This document shows, in pieces, positions 5,633 through 5,716 of a DNA stretch of 5,716 nucleotides (positions are counted from its first letter, which is position 1; the number at the start of each line of letters is the position of its first letter). Source of the stretch: DALYLB01 sp033763135. Its GTDB lineage: Bacteria > Acidobacteriota > Blastocatellia > RBC074. The notes beneath the pieces are model-generated. The model saw nothing but the letters and a program-made list of their open reading frames with translations, made no database searches and was not told the DNA's origin. Location of the stretch: positions 1-5,716 of the forward strand of contig JANRKY010000199.1 of the NCBI GenBank assembly GCA_033763135.1. Direction: 5' to 3'. The position numbers and the translations under genes were made by a program.

Positions 5633-5716
5633 TTGTTTTGATGCTTCCGGTGACGGCCGGAAGCGGGCAAAGATGAAGCTGAGTATCCGCCTACGGTCAC
5701 CACGAACCTGGCCTGA
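5620..5716. other. Terminal non-coding stretch with a hairpin, no recognisable gene
   Basis: The main structure is GCTTCCGG (5643-5650) facing CCGGAAGC (5657-5664), a perfect 8-bp stem with a 6-nt loop and no T-run after it. An ATG at 5673 opens a frame that stays open for 14 codons to the window end, with no convincing ribosome site and no family resemblance. It could be the start of the next gene or nothing. The expected exporter ATPase does not begin visibly here. Confidence 0.5.

Noticed and set aside
5673..5716. Start of a next gene at ATG 5673
   Set aside because: Only 14 codons are visible, with a poor ribosome site and no recognisable N-terminus; not enough to call.

Overview
This window is a piece of a surface-polysaccharide (capsule, O-antigen or exopolysaccharide) locus from a GC-rich bacterium. 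Three complete genes lie on the + strand: an O-antigen ligase/polymerase-like membrane protein (185-1585), a Wzc-type chain-length co-polymerase fused to a bacterial tyrosine autokinase (1947-4406), and a Wzm-type ABC-2 polysaccharide export permease (4577-5428). The fused Wzz-kinase polypeptide points to a diderm (Gram-negative type) envelope. Codons favour C or G in third position. The gaps are crowded with short palindromic repeats, a style I associate with large genomes of uncultured environmental bacteria (PVC-like, Hydrogenedentota-like or similar). The phylum assignment is a guess, and nothing in the window fixes it.

Layout: 1-176 holds a long hairpin followed by five tandem copies of a 28-bp hairpin-forming unit that stops 8 nt before the ligase start codon. 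The 361-bp gap 1586-1946 is almost filled by a foldback element with arms of about 68 bp (1599-1666 against 1851-1916), and a second inverted repeat of the CGCGAAGACG type is nested inside it. The 170-bp gap 4407-4576 holds an 87-nt near-perfect hairpin built from four copies of a 14-mer, then a small hairpin before the permease. The 288-bp tail 5429-5716 carries a cluster of GTTTGGAGTTCCGCC elements, a terminator-like hairpin with a T-run, two further hairpins, and no recognisable gene.

Working together: the autokinase would control chain length and couple polymerisation to export at the inner membrane. The permease would export a lipid-linked glycan once paired with an ATPase, which is absent here and expected downstream. 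The O-antigen ligase-like protein would either polymerise repeat units (Wzy role) or attach finished glycan to an acceptor (WaaL role). A Wzc-type protein beside an ABC-type exporter mixes parts of two textbook export routes. The repeats are the most unusual part of the window: every gap carries a different strong inverted-repeat design, and one family (GTTTGGAGTTCCGCC) occurs in two gaps. No CRISPR array, tRNA, rRNA, transposase or phage gene was seen.
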